From Bolinopsis microptera (lineage: Eukaryota; Ctenophora; Tentaculata; Lobata; Bolinopsidae), in assembly GCF_026151205.1 (NCBI RefSeq), contig NC_087074.1, positions 7,247,726 to 7,311,725 of the forward strand: a DNA stretch of 64,000 bases. Reading direction: 5' to 3'. The position numbers and the translations under genes are program-made. Shown piece by piece: positions 49,251 to 59,703 of the stretch (the stretch's first letter is position 1; the number at the start of each line of letters is the position of its first letter). The notes beneath the pieces are model-generated. The model searched no databases and was not told where the DNA came from. It saw nothing but the letters and a program-made list of their open reading frames with translations.

Positions 49251-51258
49251 CTCAGTAACTTACTGGGAAGTAAAAGAGCTAATACAACTGTATCCAACTT
49301 CCTAATTAATTAAATACAGTATATTTAATCCCTATCTATTCGAGGGGATATCTATCTAAAGAAAAATACTTGCATTAATGAGACTTTGTGCTATTAAAAT
49401 CATACCAGTTATGAGTTATGATTCAGACTATAAAAATAAATATTTCTACAGAAGGATGGTTTCCACAGAAACTATCAGAAGATATTTGCGGGCAAGGGCT
49501 ATGGCCACGTTGCGAAGAAAACACAAATATACCAGTATATTTTGTAGATAGCTGCTGTAAGAAAACACCAATATCTGGTATCTGTAGGTATTATATATAT
49601 ATATAAGCTGCTGTAATAATGGTTATTGCAGGTAGATGATACGCCTGACCTAGCAGCTAGGGTGCCATAAAACACCTCCATTCAACATCAGCCGAGGTAG
49701 AAACAGTAATTCGTTAACCATTGATAGTCAAGGGGAGGTTGCGTCACTGGCCTGTCACGTGATATCTAACAGTCACATGGGCCGCCCACGTGCACTTTCA
49801 AAACTATACGTGACATACTCTAAAGATCACGTGACACGCTGGTTTCTTAACTCCACTTTCTGATACCGTCCAGCCGTTTGTTTGACTTGCATTATGCAGC
49901 AGTCTCAATAAAAGTTGCCAATTGGAATTGAAGCTGAGTATCATGACCTGTAGATATAGGTGCTACTGCTTTACTCACTTACCGAGGGTATTTAATGACA
50001 TTCTATAAAAAACAATGCAGCTCCGGCCCTTTATAGTTCCCAGCACTTCTGTCACACTGCTCAATTGGGTGGTTTGGAAAACTGCACGTCTCCGAAGAGA
50101 GAAGGTATAATAGAGGGGGGTGTGTTTCACTGTTGTGTCATTAGTTCCTCAGTAGCCACAACTTGAGCAGTTCTCTTAATGGCCACCTACTGTTACAGCG
50201 TTATGAATCATTTTATTAGGGATTTGCAGGTTTTTAAGTTTAGTTGGAGGACCAATAAAGTTTACATGCTGATCAGTATAAAGAACACCCAGTGTAAACA
50301 CTCACTAACAAACAGTGTAAACACTCACTATCAGATTATAGTAAAGAACTCACGGTATTTTATGCCCGATACTCCAGAAACTCTGGATTTAATTTACATG
50401 GCGTAATTTTTACCGTAGCATCGAATAAAAGAGGTCCGGTTAAAGTTGATCTGATTTTTAATTAATTTTTAAATGGCTGACCTTAATGAGAATCTAAAAC
50501 CACCAATTCTAAATCAGAACATTATATCAGTGTTACAAAACCTCCACCAGTTAAATCTACCACCGGAATCTCGTCAAGTAGTTGACACTAGGACTCTGAT
50601 TCACCGCCTAAAAATCGTCAAGTAGTTGACAGGAGACAGCATTGTTGCGCTCAAATCACATCAATACTGCTTTGAGTTAAGCACGCTAAACTAAACACAT
50701 TCCATCACTCTTTCCAACTGATACACCACTCGTTCTAGCATGGTTCTGGTTGCAGTCTGGTATAGTTACAATGTGGTTACAGTACGGTCAGAGTCAAAAG
50801 TACGGGGTTTTGTATGGACTGTGGAGGAGTATAGAGCGTGGTGGGTTATTGGTCACCACAGTGTGGTCACATATAGTCACATATAGTCACATATAGTGAC
50901 ATACAGTCACATATTGTCTGTTATTGTTGAAACGATAGAGGTACTAGCATTAGTAAATTGAGTAACAGCTGCCAACATTAAACCGCTGCGGTAAATACCG
51001 GAAAGATAATAGTCCGAGATGAATGGCTTTTTACTCAGCAGATAAATCATTTCGTCAGACACTAATACTTACTGAGAGAGACTATCGGGGCTGAGAGATT
51101 GTTAACAGCTTATGAATATAAATGAGGGTGGTTCGCAGACCCAATATTAGATAAAGTGTCTATTGATAATGTTAATTCCACAGCGAGGATTGGACAGAGT
51201 CTGCGTCCAGGAACTATCTTTAATGGGCTCCATTACTGAGCCCTGTTATTACAATAAC
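49251..51258. other. intergenic
   Basis: No supportable gene. It contains short repeats (TA)n at 49590-49605 and four copies of TCACATATAG-like 10-mers at about 50865-50915. CACGTG sites occur at 49755, 49786 and 49828. Confidence 0.5.
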
Positions 51259-51396
51259 ATAAACCCGCCACGCAAAGGGTTTATATAACAGATCATCCCG
51301 CGCTAGCGGGATGATCTGATAAACACATACGAGTGCGCGCAGCGCACGAGTTTTGTGTTAATATGTAATCCCGAAGCGCCAGCTGAGGGATTACAT
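51259..51396. other. cluster of four consecutive hairpins
   Basis: Stems in order: ATAAACCC/GGGTTTAT (51259-51284); CAGATCATCCCGC/GCGGGATGATCTG with loop GCTA (51289-51318); AACACA/TGTGTT enclosing GTGCGC/GCGCAC (51322-51359); and ATGTAATCCC/GGGATTACAT (51363-51396). Their back-to-back order in about 140 bases suggests a structured RNA or the end of a mobile element. No coding frame spans it. Confidence 0.6.
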
Positions 51397-52104
51397 TTAT
51401 TTAGCCCTGAGCGTGAAGTGTTTATGGATTATAATTATCTCCGGCGATTTCGACAAGGGATTTATACTTTAGAAGAGAGTGATAAAATAGTTTAAACCGA
51501 TCTGTCATAGTGGAGCAATAGCTTGAACGTTAGCAGGAACAAGAGCTGGAAGGAGAGCAAGCAAAACAATACTATTTTTAGGGCACGGACAAGGGTAGCT
51601 GGCTAGTCGCCAACTTCTCACGCCACGCGTTGGAGAAATTCCAAGAATTAGCTGCGTTAGTAACGTTCCCAGGAATTTGCGTGTAAAAGAAGTGGACGGT
51701 TACGATGTTTCATATCACGTGGTGCGCTTTCGTGTCACGTGGTATAGACTCGGCGTATGCTATTGGTGGCACGTGGTACGCACGTGACGCGCCCACGTGA
51801 TCGCGCGTCTAACTGTTCTACTATTATCGAGTTCTAATCAGCAGTATCATTGATTATTGTAAGTCGGAGAATTGAATGATAAACATCAGTTACGACTAAA
51901 AAGCGGGCCGGGTTTATACAAATTTCCGGGGCGGGATGATATCACCTTGAGATGTTTATCTAACAGCGGGCCGGGCTGAGTGATAATATGATCCCGCGTC
52001 GAAATCCCGGAGATATTTATATACTACTGCAACTTACATTCATTACTGGAGGTATTGGCCCTGGGACTTTATTAATATTCATAACTCTTTATCAAGCTAT
52101 CAAC
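51397..52104. other. intergenic, CG-rich patch
   Basis: More CG-rich than its surroundings. It holds the E-box cluster at 51715-51800 and a sequence GTCGAAATCCCGGAGATA at about 51999-52016 that is nearly the reverse complement of 51438-51457. This may mark the two ends of one element beginning near 51260. Confidence 0.45.
51715..51800. promoter_or_regulatory. cluster of five CACGTG sites
   Basis: Five CACGTG hexamers in about 85 bases (near 51716, 51735, 51769, 51780 and 51793), with CG-rich flanks, in an otherwise gene-poor region 6 kb from the CUT gene stop and 8 kb from the next gene. A regulatory role is inferred from motif density only. Confidence 0.4.
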
Positions 52105-52345
52105 CTTTTTAGGGGTCCTTACTGCTCCTGATATAGGTTGAGAGTGTAAGATACTTTTTAGGGATCCTTACTACCCCTGATATAGGTTGTAAGTGTAGGA
52201 TACTTTTAAGGGGTCCTTACTACCCCTGATATAGGTTGTGAGTGTAAGATACTTTTTAGGGATCCTTATTACTCCAGATATAGGTTGTGAGTGTAGGATA
52301 CTTTTTAGGGGTCCTTACTACCCCTGATATAGGTTGTGAGTATTA
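52105..52345. repeat. 49-bp tandem repeat, about five copies
   Basis: The unit contains TTTTTAGGGGTCCTTACTAC and CCCTGATATAGGTTGTGAGT, with minor changes. Confidence 0.93.
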
Positions 52346-53655
52346 AGGACCCACTATCCATCCCATCTTGCTAGAATTAGAGTTTATATATCTGGTTAAC
52401 AAATCATACTTCCTCTAATAAATAGCTCAGAATACATTCTGGGGGTGGGGGTTATATTGTCATGTCGTGTCTATTTCTTATCACCTACGTATGGGCCATG
52501 GGCGTCCATGTCCAATAACTTCCTGGCCAATTTTATAAAACTAGGACGGCCTCATTTTCATGCTAAATCCACGTAAGGATAATAATCCAGACTTATTAAT
52601 CTGATTAATTATAACATAATTGACATAAAAGGGAGGATGCAAGGCCTGGCAAGGCACCTGATATTTGGCACAAGGGGTCCCGGGCCGGGCCGACAAGGTG
52701 TGTTTTTGTGCGATATTCCTGAATATCTTAATCAGTAAAGTGACCTTTAACAAGCGGTTATTATTGTCCAGGATAGCATAAATCAGTTAAAATAGCATTA
52801 ATTAACTTCTGCCGTGTCCTTTAGAACAATATTAATTAAAACATGAACTTTTAGCAGATTAAATGGTTAAATACATAACTTTTATTAGATGATACTTTGT
52901 CATTGATATGTGAGTAGGCTAAACCATTGCCTGGTCCGGTTTTTAGCCGCCATTAACCTCCCCCATACCCCTTATCCTAGTGCTTGTTTGAGTCTGATAA
53001 TATACTTGCCACTGGCAACCGTATTGTGAGCCGTGGACCATCTCTAATAGCCCGCTAATGGGCAGCTCCTTCATCAATATATTCATAAGTTCAGATTAAC
53101 CCAGTCAAGTATTGGAAGGCCTGCACTCGTAAAAAGCTGGGGATGCCGGCTTCTGATTAGTCGAGAGAGCGCTCAGGATGACGTCTCATTGGACCAGCTC
53201 TTGTCTACGGTGGAAGAACAATGTAGTTAATTTCAATAACCGATCATTACGGCTGGTTGAGCGGCTATTGTTTGAGCCTGACATCAAATTGAGGGGTTTG
53301 TCTCTGGTTTTGAGGGGAGAGGAGGGTTTAAGTGAGATTGAGAACAGCGTCCTCTGTCATGCTAATATCGCTAGGTACACTTCTAAATGTAATGCCAGGC
53401 TTTGTTTTGGGGGGGGAGTCCATTGATTTACATTACAAGAATCCCTGTTGTTATGCTAATGATGTGATTATTACAATCTCCAAAGTTACCTTAGTTACCT
53501 ACTTAGAAACAATGTTATGCTCTTTTACAATCTCCCTTAATATCTGGAAACTAGCTCGGTCACACTACCCAGTGCCCAGTACTAAACAAGCTGCAATATA
53601 CTTACAATCTTATAGCAGGATCAAACTTCAAATAGAATATTCCGCCTTACAAGCC
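52346..53655. other. intergenic
   Basis: No supportable gene; short open frames here have no coding character. Confidence 0.5.
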
Positions 53656-54448
53656 AACATAGCAACATTCCCCGTTACATAGCAACCTACCCCGTTACAT
53701 AGCAACAAACCCCGTTAAATAGCAACCTACCCCGTTACATAGCAACATACTCCGTTACATAGCAACATACCCCGTTACATAGCAACACACCCCGTTACAT
53801 AGCAACCCACCCCGTTACATAGCAACACACCCCGTTACATAGCAACCTACCCCGTTACATAGCAACATACCCCGTTACATAGCAACCCACCCCGTTACAT
53901 AGCAACAAACCCCGTTACATAGCAACATACCCCGTTACATAGCAACACACCCCGTTACATAGCAACCCACCCCGTTACATAGCAACAAACCCCGTTACAT
54001 AGCAAGTAGCAACATACCCCGTTACATAGCAACACACCCCGTTACATAGCAACCCACCCCGTTACATAGCAACAAACCCCGTTACATATCAACCTACCCC
54101 GTTACATAGTAACAAACCCCGTTACATAGCAACATACCCCGTTACAAAGCAACCCACCCTGTTACATAGCAACCCACCCCGTTACATAGCAACCCACCCC
54201 GTTACATAGCAACACACCCCGTTACATAGCAACACACTCTGTTACATAGCAACGTACCCTGTTACATAGCAAAATACCCCGTTACATAGCAACACACCCC
54301 GTTACATAGCAACACACCCCGTTACATAGCAACATACCCCGTTACATAGCAACACACCCCGTTACATAGCAACGTACCCTGTTACATAACAACCCGACCT
54401 GTTACATAGCAACACACCCCGTTACATAGCAACGTACCCTGTTACATA
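53656..54448. repeat. 20-bp minisatellite, about 39 copies, X-box-like
   Basis: The unit is ATAGCAACATACCCCGTTAC. Substitutions concentrate at the three bases after AGCAAC, while GTTACATAGCAAC across the unit junction is kept in most copies. That junction resembles an RFX X-box (GTTRCC-spacer-RGYAAC) with one mismatch. Confidence 0.96.
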
Positions 54449-55490
54449 TTTATGTTTATGTTTATGTTTAATTCCGTTTAATTCCATAGCAACCAGCAAC
54501 CTACCTTGTTGGCTGTAGAAACGCCGCACAGCGACATGTTTTAGAAGTAATGCTGAACAAAAGCTAGCCAGTATTGGTCATGACAATGCAGTCTATCCTG
54601 TCAATCCCTGAATTTAGTGCAATAGCGCGGTTCATTGTGGGGTTCTCATTGTTTGTGACTAAATGATGACGATAACCAAGCAGCTAATCAGGTATGATCC
54701 CCCAATACCGTCCTCTCATTCCCTTCTCTGCTAGCCATCCTGCCGCACCAACCAAACTAGTCTGCTCATAATAGTAATTTCAGTCGACCAGAGAGATTTA
54801 GCCATTGAGAGGTCCTCCTGTGGTCCACAAGTGAGCCCGGAACTTGGCATGATCTGTGAAATAGGGAACTCTCAAAACAATACCTGAGTAGGAATTGTGG
54901 GGTTAGAGTGGCACATTATAATCAGAATTATAGAATAATTATACCGGATAGTTGGAATTATAGAAGTTAACAAATTAACCCCAACCTCCCGACTATCACT
55001 ACAGATTACAGGCCTGAATTAGGAGAATTAAACTTCTTAATGATAGGCCTGCACGGTTAGCATGGTATTTAGTTTATACTAAATCTACCTCATTAATTCA
55101 ATGTAATACAAGTAATTCGGAGCGAGTCTATAACTCCAATATAAGAGGAGGAGGTAAGGAAGAGGGAGGTTGAGGACCAGGGTTGCCAGGACAACCCTGA
55201 TAGTCCGTGCCTGGCAACCCTGTGCGCTACCTGGCGACCTGGCCTGCTGGTTAGTGACCACTGGTTACTGGGTAACCGTCATCCGGCTACCTACTGATCG
55301 TTTCATCCTACAATCAGACTCTAATGCAGCAGTAATGAATACTGTATTGACTGGCTACGTCCGTTTAATTTTGCCATATTTACGACTAGTTGTGCCGGAT
55401 TATAGGAAATTGTTGAAATTATTGAAATTATTGAACTCGTCTAAATTTGTGTAATGGGGAGTAAAGGATTCATCAGACGGGAGATTTTAC
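54449..55490. other. intergenic
   Basis: TTTATG 6-mers next to the array, then unique sequence without a supportable gene. TTGAAATTA is repeated near 55412-55435. Confidence 0.5.
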
Positions 55491-56395
55491 TTGGAATTCA
55501 GGAGTTGTAGTGGGTACTGGAATTCAGGAGTTGTAGTGGGTACTGGAATTCAGGAGTTGTAGTGGGTACTGGAATTCAGGAGTTGTAGTGGGTACTGGAA
55601 TTCAGGAGTTGAAGTGGGTATTTGAATTTAGGAGTTGAAGTGGGTATTTGAATTCAGGAGTTGTAGTGGGTACTGGAATTCAGGAGTTGTAGTGGGTACT
55701 GGAATTCAGGAGTTGTAGTGGGTACTGGAATTCAGGAGTTGTAGTGGGTACTGAAATTCAGGAGTTGTAGTGGGTACTGGAATTCAGGAGTTGTAGTGGG
55801 TACTGGAATTCAGGAGTTGTAGTGGGTACTGGAATTCAGGAGTTGTAGTGGGTACTGGAATTCAGGAGTTGTAGTGAGTATTTGAATTCAGGAGTTGTAG
55901 TGGGTACTGGAATTCAGGAGTTGTAGTGGGTACTGGAATTCAGGAGTTGTAGTGGGTACTGGAATTCAGGAGTTGAAGTGGGTATTTGAATTTAGGAGTT
56001 GAAGTGGGTATTTGAATTCAGGAGTTGTAGTGGGTTACAGGAAATCAGGAGTTGTAGTGGGTACTGGAAATCAGGAGTTGTAGTGAGTATTTGAATTCAG
56101 GAGTTGTAGTGGGTACTGGAATCAGGAGTTGTAGTGGGTACTGGAATTCAGGAGTTGTAGTGGGTACTGGAATTCAGGAGTTGAAGTGGGTATTTGAATT
56201 TAGGAGTTGAAGTGGGTATTTGAATTCAGGAGTTGTAGTGGGTACTGGAATTCAGGAGTTGTAGTGGGTACTGGAATTCAGGAGTTGTAGTGGGTACTGG
56301 AATTCAGGAGTTGTAGTGGGTACTGGAATTCAGGAGTTGTAGTGGGTACTGGAATTCAGGAGTTGTAGTGGGTACTGGAATTAAGGAATAGAAAT
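55491..56395. repeat. 26-bp minisatellite, about 35 copies with higher-order structure
   Basis: The unit is GGAATTCAGGAGTTGTAGTG then GGTACT. A variant block (GAAGTGGGTATTTGAATTTA) recurs three times, near 55612, 55976 and 56182, and a GTAGTGAGTATTTG variant twice, showing duplication of blocks of units. Confidence 0.96.
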
Positions 56396-59300
56396 ACCTG
56401 CCCGTATGAAGTGATATTTTCTATTCTTGCGCAATCTTGGTTAAAGAAATGGCGGACCAAGACCCGGTAACTTCCCCATAATTTCACACGCGGCTCAGAA
56501 ATGCCACCTTAAACTGCTCTTGCTCCTTCATAAAATCATTGTGCTTAGTGCTAACCCCGGTCCTTCCCTTCATAATCGTAACGAAGTTGATGGTTGCAAC
56601 TACAAAACCACTGCGTTTGCCAATTAAAGACCATTAGCTCTGACATGCTTGTAATAACCGTCCCAATAACCCCCTCTCCACTATTGCTCCATAATAATCT
56701 CTACTCCTAACACCTGAGTGGTAGCTCAAGAGCAATTCTCCGCTCTGAGAGCACTCTGACAACACAGCTCAATCAGTTAAACCACTGGGAGGGGGGGGGG
56801 GGAGCTGTCAAATAATGTCAAATACTGTTTCAATGATCATTCCTAGTGGGTAACAGTAATTACTCTGAGAGACATATCGAGATTTGGAGATCTCCATCAC
56901 CACGATACTGCTCCATCTCACGTTCCAGTATTTCAGCAGTGCTCTCTCCCTGACAGAAGCCCCGAATCAACATGACAGTTCCAATACCTACTCACTAATT
57001 TAGTGGTTACTTCCCCGCTCCGCTCCCTGATTGGCTAACCCCAAATCCTTCTGGCCGCTGATTGGCCACACAAAATTCGTGATTCTAGGATTTAATCAAC
57101 AGCTTTTAAATCCATTACAGTTTTGCTAGTGTCACTTATTAGCTGTACTGGACAATAAACCACAGCTATTTAAGCTAAATTCTAGTCCTAAACTGCGTTC
57201 AGGGAATACCAAAGGCCAAGGGAGTTAATTTGTGCTTTTAAAACAGTTCTACTGTTTTGTATTGAAATACTACGTAAGATTATGGTCAATATACTATAAT
57301 ATCTCAGTTCTCGTATTGGATATATAGAGGTGTTCACCCGCACCATCATGGTGATAGTGGTTTGATGATCTGAAATTCACTAACAAGGTTTAATCTTCTT
57401 ATTAATAAAGTTATGTCTCGTTTTCTGCACCTTGTTTGGAAAGTAAACGCAGTAAACACACCTAATATTGACTGATTGCATCACCAAGTTTGCACGGGTT
57501 TTAAGGTTTCAAAGATGAGTCACTGTTCATGTGTGATCAAACTATTTGAGGGGGTCAGTAGAAAGATACACGTGGGCAGCGACCAGACAGGTCAAATTAA
57601 TCTGCTCAATTTACTAATAAATTGTGGTATTTGAAAACAAGGGCGCATGCAGATCCACTAATACCATTGGTTACCAAAAAAGCTATAACTTTAACATAAA
57701 CCATCAGATCAGGCGTCGCGAGTTTCATCTAGAAAATTAAAAAGTTTGATCGATTAAATTGGACCGCTATTACTTGGTCTAAACGTGCAATATTTGAACT
57801 TCTTAGGGAACTTAACGACCCTACAGTCTCCGAATTACGGAGATTAATTAAAGAATAGTAGGATCGCTGGCTAGGGACCCCCAAACCACAGGGGCTATAA
57901 ACACAGTATCACTCTCTTTACAGTGGTGTTGTTGAAAGAATATTGTAACAACAGCAGTGCTGAAACACAAGAGTTTATTGCAATTCAGATGGTGTTTTCT
58001 AACAGCTAGAAACGTAGACTGACACAATAACAACAATGGGGTGTTTCTCTAACAATGTAAGCTCTTCTGCCCGGGTAATCAAATGAGTTAATCTATATTC
58101 TTTAATCAGGAGATTGAGCTCCTGTTTTATTACAAAGAACAAGGTGAGCTGGATTGTGAGTATTTGTTTTTGTAAAGGAGCACGTGTGTTGACACGGGAA
58201 GTACTGTAATACAGTGGCCGGACATAAAATGCCCGGAGAAAATAAAAGGTGTAGCTTTAATTTCAACTAATTTCAATGACGGATCCCCATGCAAACAATG
58301 AAATTCTGAGACGGTTGTGAAACTGAATTGAAAATAGGTAAAATTTTTTCAAGTTTTGTAACAGCCGAAACAAAAGAAAACTGTCGAAAAAGATAAAGCT
58401 ATTTATTGTTAAATGATTAAAATTAACTTCTTCGCTTAATTATTGGTCTAAAAAGAATCGCAATGCCCAGCGAACTTGACCAGTTTTCAAATCGCTGACT
58501 TGAACTTGTCTGTCACATGCTATAAACAAGTGTGCCAAAGACTCGGTCACATAACCTTGTAATCTCAACTTTACGTCGCGCGCGATAAGATTTAGGTAAC
58601 AAAAGTCTACACATCTCTATCCACAATAACTTCAATTGGCTGGTAACGCGCGCGCGTCTACGACACAGCAAAACTTCGTCTAGTTATAAAGTTAGAAGAT
58701 GATTTAAATCAATATATATTATGCAGTAAAAATCTTGCTTAAAAATTTGATATGGATAAATCAGTATGAAAGTAAATACAGAAGCTTTAAAAATCTTCAT
58801 ATATATACGAAGATATATAGTATAAAACTTCAAACAAGTGTGAAAAAGCGATTTATAGTAAATACGATTACAAATCCGAAATTGTTTACTTCATATAAAA
58901 AACAATATAAATACCAACCTAAATTCGCAGTCCAGGAGAAGTGACCAACTCTGAATTAACTCAGACTGGATCTCTTTTAAACTCATCCAACGGTTCAGAA
59001 TGTCACCAGATGTTCTTTTGAAAATATATTTAAACTCATTTTTGGACGCAATAAAATGGTGTATCGGGAAACAGTATACTTGATCAACTATCTAGTTAAT
59101 ACCGAGTTTCAGAATTTAGCCATAAAGGAATCTAATCACGATCATATTTGTTGAATACTAACTACGTTACTATGGCCGTAATCAGGTTATACTTACTAAC
59201 AACCCAAGATTTTCTAAAAACAACATCTTCGACTGGTGCTGGCTGGAGACCAGATTACTTCAGGTCATTTTCAGAAAGAGGGACAGATTGAGAAGTAACT

Positions 59301-59458
59301 ATTACACTAACAGTACTGCATACCCGTCTACACTCTACATGCTACAGGCTATATTAACTAGTGGTACAAATGAAATATCTGAGTTAGGTATTTGCGGTGA
59401 TTTTGAAATAGTTTTGATTTGTGTTTGTTGAAATATATTGAACCTGGTCCCCCCATTT
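56396..59458. other. intergenic or 3' flank of the minus-strand gene
   Basis: No supportable gene. It contains a G run near 56790-56800 and otherwise AT-rich DNA. If the donor at 59506 is used, further minus-strand exons should lie here, but I could not find one. Confidence 0.4.
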
Positions 59459-59703
59459 TTAATACCAACCCCACTTGCCACTATTTGCAGTGCGAACTGT
59501 ACTACCTGGCCTCGAGCAGCTAGGATTCTTTACAAAAGTAAACTCTTTCTCCGCTGTGCAGATCACTTTACTGCTACCTTTGTTGAGGGCTACTGAATCA
59601 GAACAGGTCACCTCAACCACCGCTCCTGGTACTACTGGGAAGTCTGATAACGGGGTAATCGTACTTGTCCACTCAGCCTTCAGTCCAGTGCAGTCAACTA
59701 GAA
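59459..59703 (-). CDS. mosaic extracellular protein: sushi-like exon, possibly last
   Basis: The minus-strand exon starts after acceptor CTTTTTACCGGCAG in phase 1, fitting the upstream exon. It encodes VLVDCTGLKAEWTSTITP ... VVEVTCSDSVALNKG ... KVICTAEKEFTFVKNPSC, with the Cys and Gly spacing of a short sushi (CCP) type module. Either it ends at TAA (59461-59459), or donor CCAG|GTAGTA at 59506 is used, giving a symmetric 198-base phase-1 exon. The second choice would need more exons to the left, which I did not find. Confidence 0.65.

Noticed and set aside
53332-53682. 116-codon plus-strand frame
   Set aside because: It runs into the 20-bp minisatellite and has no recognisable motif or splice partners.
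58735-58944. 69-codon Lys/Tyr-rich frame
   Set aside because: Its composition follows from the local AT bias; there is no supporting context.
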